In this document: in pieces, positions 5,142 through 5,671 of the stretch
Numbering within the stretch: position 1 is the stretch's first letter
Layout of the letters: each line of letters starts with the position of its first letter
Source: Actinomycetota bacterium
GTDB taxonomy: Bacteria > Actinomycetota > Thermoleophilia > UBA2241
Assembly: GCA_003157715.1 (NCBI GenBank)
Contig: PMKK01000251.1
Coordinates: 1 to 5,671 of the forward strand
Direction: 5' to 3'
DNA: 5,671 bases
Translations under genes and position numbers: made by a program
Notes under the pieces: generated by a model
What the model saw: only the letters and a program-made list of their open reading frames with translations
Told to the model about the DNA's origin: nothing
Database searches by the model: none

Positions 5142-5671
5142 ATGGATCCCACGCCTCTTCCCGTTTCACAGGTGCCGGCCGTTGCGCCGGAGTCCTCACG
5201 CCGGCCACGCCGGCGACGGAACTTCGATCGCAAGATGGTGTGGCGCGCCGTCACCGACGCCTTCCTCAAGCTCGACCCGCGCGTCATGGCTCATCACCCG
5301 GTGATGTTCGTCGTCTATGTCGGCAGCATCTGGACGACCATTCTGTTCGCCCGCGACGCCGGCCATTCGACCGCGATGATGAATGTCTTCGTCGGGCTTG
5401 TCGTTTTGTGGTTGTGGATTACCGTGCTGTTTGCCAACTTCGCCGAGGCGCTCGCCGAGGGCCGCGGCAAGGCCCAGGCGGACACCCTGCGGCGCATGCG
5501 CCAAGAGACAGTCGCCCACGTGCTGGCTCTTGACGGCTCGCTTTCGGACCAGTCCTCAAGCGCCCTCAGGATTGGGGACCGTTGCGTAGTCGAGGCCGGC
5601 CAGCTCGTTCCCGGTGACGGTGAGGTCATCGAGGGCATGGCCTTGGTCGACGAATCGGCCATCACCGGCGA
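5142..5671 (+). CDS. kdpB: K+-transporting P-type ATPase KdpB, N-terminal part
   Basis: The first 176 codons of KdpB, cut by the window end; the family is usually about 680-720 residues. KdpB hydrolyses ATP to drive K+ import through KdpA. The start ATG has AAGGAG 5 nt upstream. Residues 1-30 are a Pro/Arg-rich leader. KLDPRVMAHHPVMFVVYVGS (43-62) is the signature at the first membrane helix, and a second helix spans about 79-99. NFAEALAEGRGKAQADTLR (99-117) is a highly conserved KdpB stretch leading into the actuator domain, where GDGEVIEG (158-165) and VDESAITG (169-176) lead into the TGES loop. The last two bases, GA, fit the expected Glu codon. The phosphorylated DKTGT site and nucleotide domain lie beyond the window. 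kdpC should follow kdpB. Confidence 0.97.
   Translation, partial: MDPTPLPVSQVPAVAPESSRRPRRRRNFDRKMVWRAVTDAFLKLDPRVMAHHPVMFVVYVGSIWTTILFARDAGHSTAMMNVFVGLVVLWLWITVLFANFAEALAEGRGKAQADTLRRMRQETVAHVLALDGSLSDQSSSALRIGDRCVVEAGQLVPGDGEVIEGMALVDESAITG

Noticed and set aside
3283..5671. Overlapping frames on both strands within kdpF, kdpA and kdpB (for example 3397-3603, 4294-4542, 4488-4838, 5196-5519)
   Set aside because: All are shadows of clearly identified kdp genes.

Overview
The window is GC-rich DNA from a bacterium. The codons strongly prefer G or C in the third position, and KdpA has an actinobacterial look (opening MSGxSWL, GGTGSGLYG motif). An actinomycete-type source (Actinomycetota) is the best guess, but nothing here fixes the genus. 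No rRNA, tRNA, CRISPR array, transposase or phage gene is visible.

Right half (about 2955-5671): a rightward potassium-uptake operon, cut by the window end. The order is a 60-residue single-pass membrane protein of unknown function (3104-3286), kdpF (3283-3387), kdpA (3390-5132) and the first 176 codons of kdpB (5142 onward). The first two genes share an ATGA overlap, kdpF and kdpA are 2 nt apart, and kdpA and kdpB are 9 nt apart, so they are almost certainly one transcript. KdpFABC is the high-affinity, ATP-driven K+ importer. KdpA is the channel-like K+ subunit, KdpB the P-type ATPase and KdpF a small stabilising subunit. kdpC, and probably the kdpDE sensor and regulator, should lie to the right.

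Centre (2760-3103): a 344-nt divergent control region. It holds a plausible kdp promoter, a T-rich site that could bind a KdpE-like regulator, and two copies of TTCTTTGTGA pointing outward at nearly equal distances from the two divergent starts.

Left half (433-2747): three leftward genes of no recognised function. A 105-residue single-pass membrane protein is joined by a TGATG stop/start overlap to a 411-residue soluble protein. After a 300-nt gap comes a 153-residue protein whose strand pattern suggests a fibronectin-III-like beta sandwich. Positions 1-432 hold no supportable gene, but include two inverted repeats, one a perfect 24-bp palindrome.

The kdp genes are secure. The three leftward genes are supported by start sites, spacing and protein-like composition, but their jobs are unknown. 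No undescribed system can be demonstrated. The best leads are the coupled unknown pair facing kdp, the shared repeat between them, the extra small membrane protein at the head of the kdp operon, and unusual residues in the KdpA filter loops.
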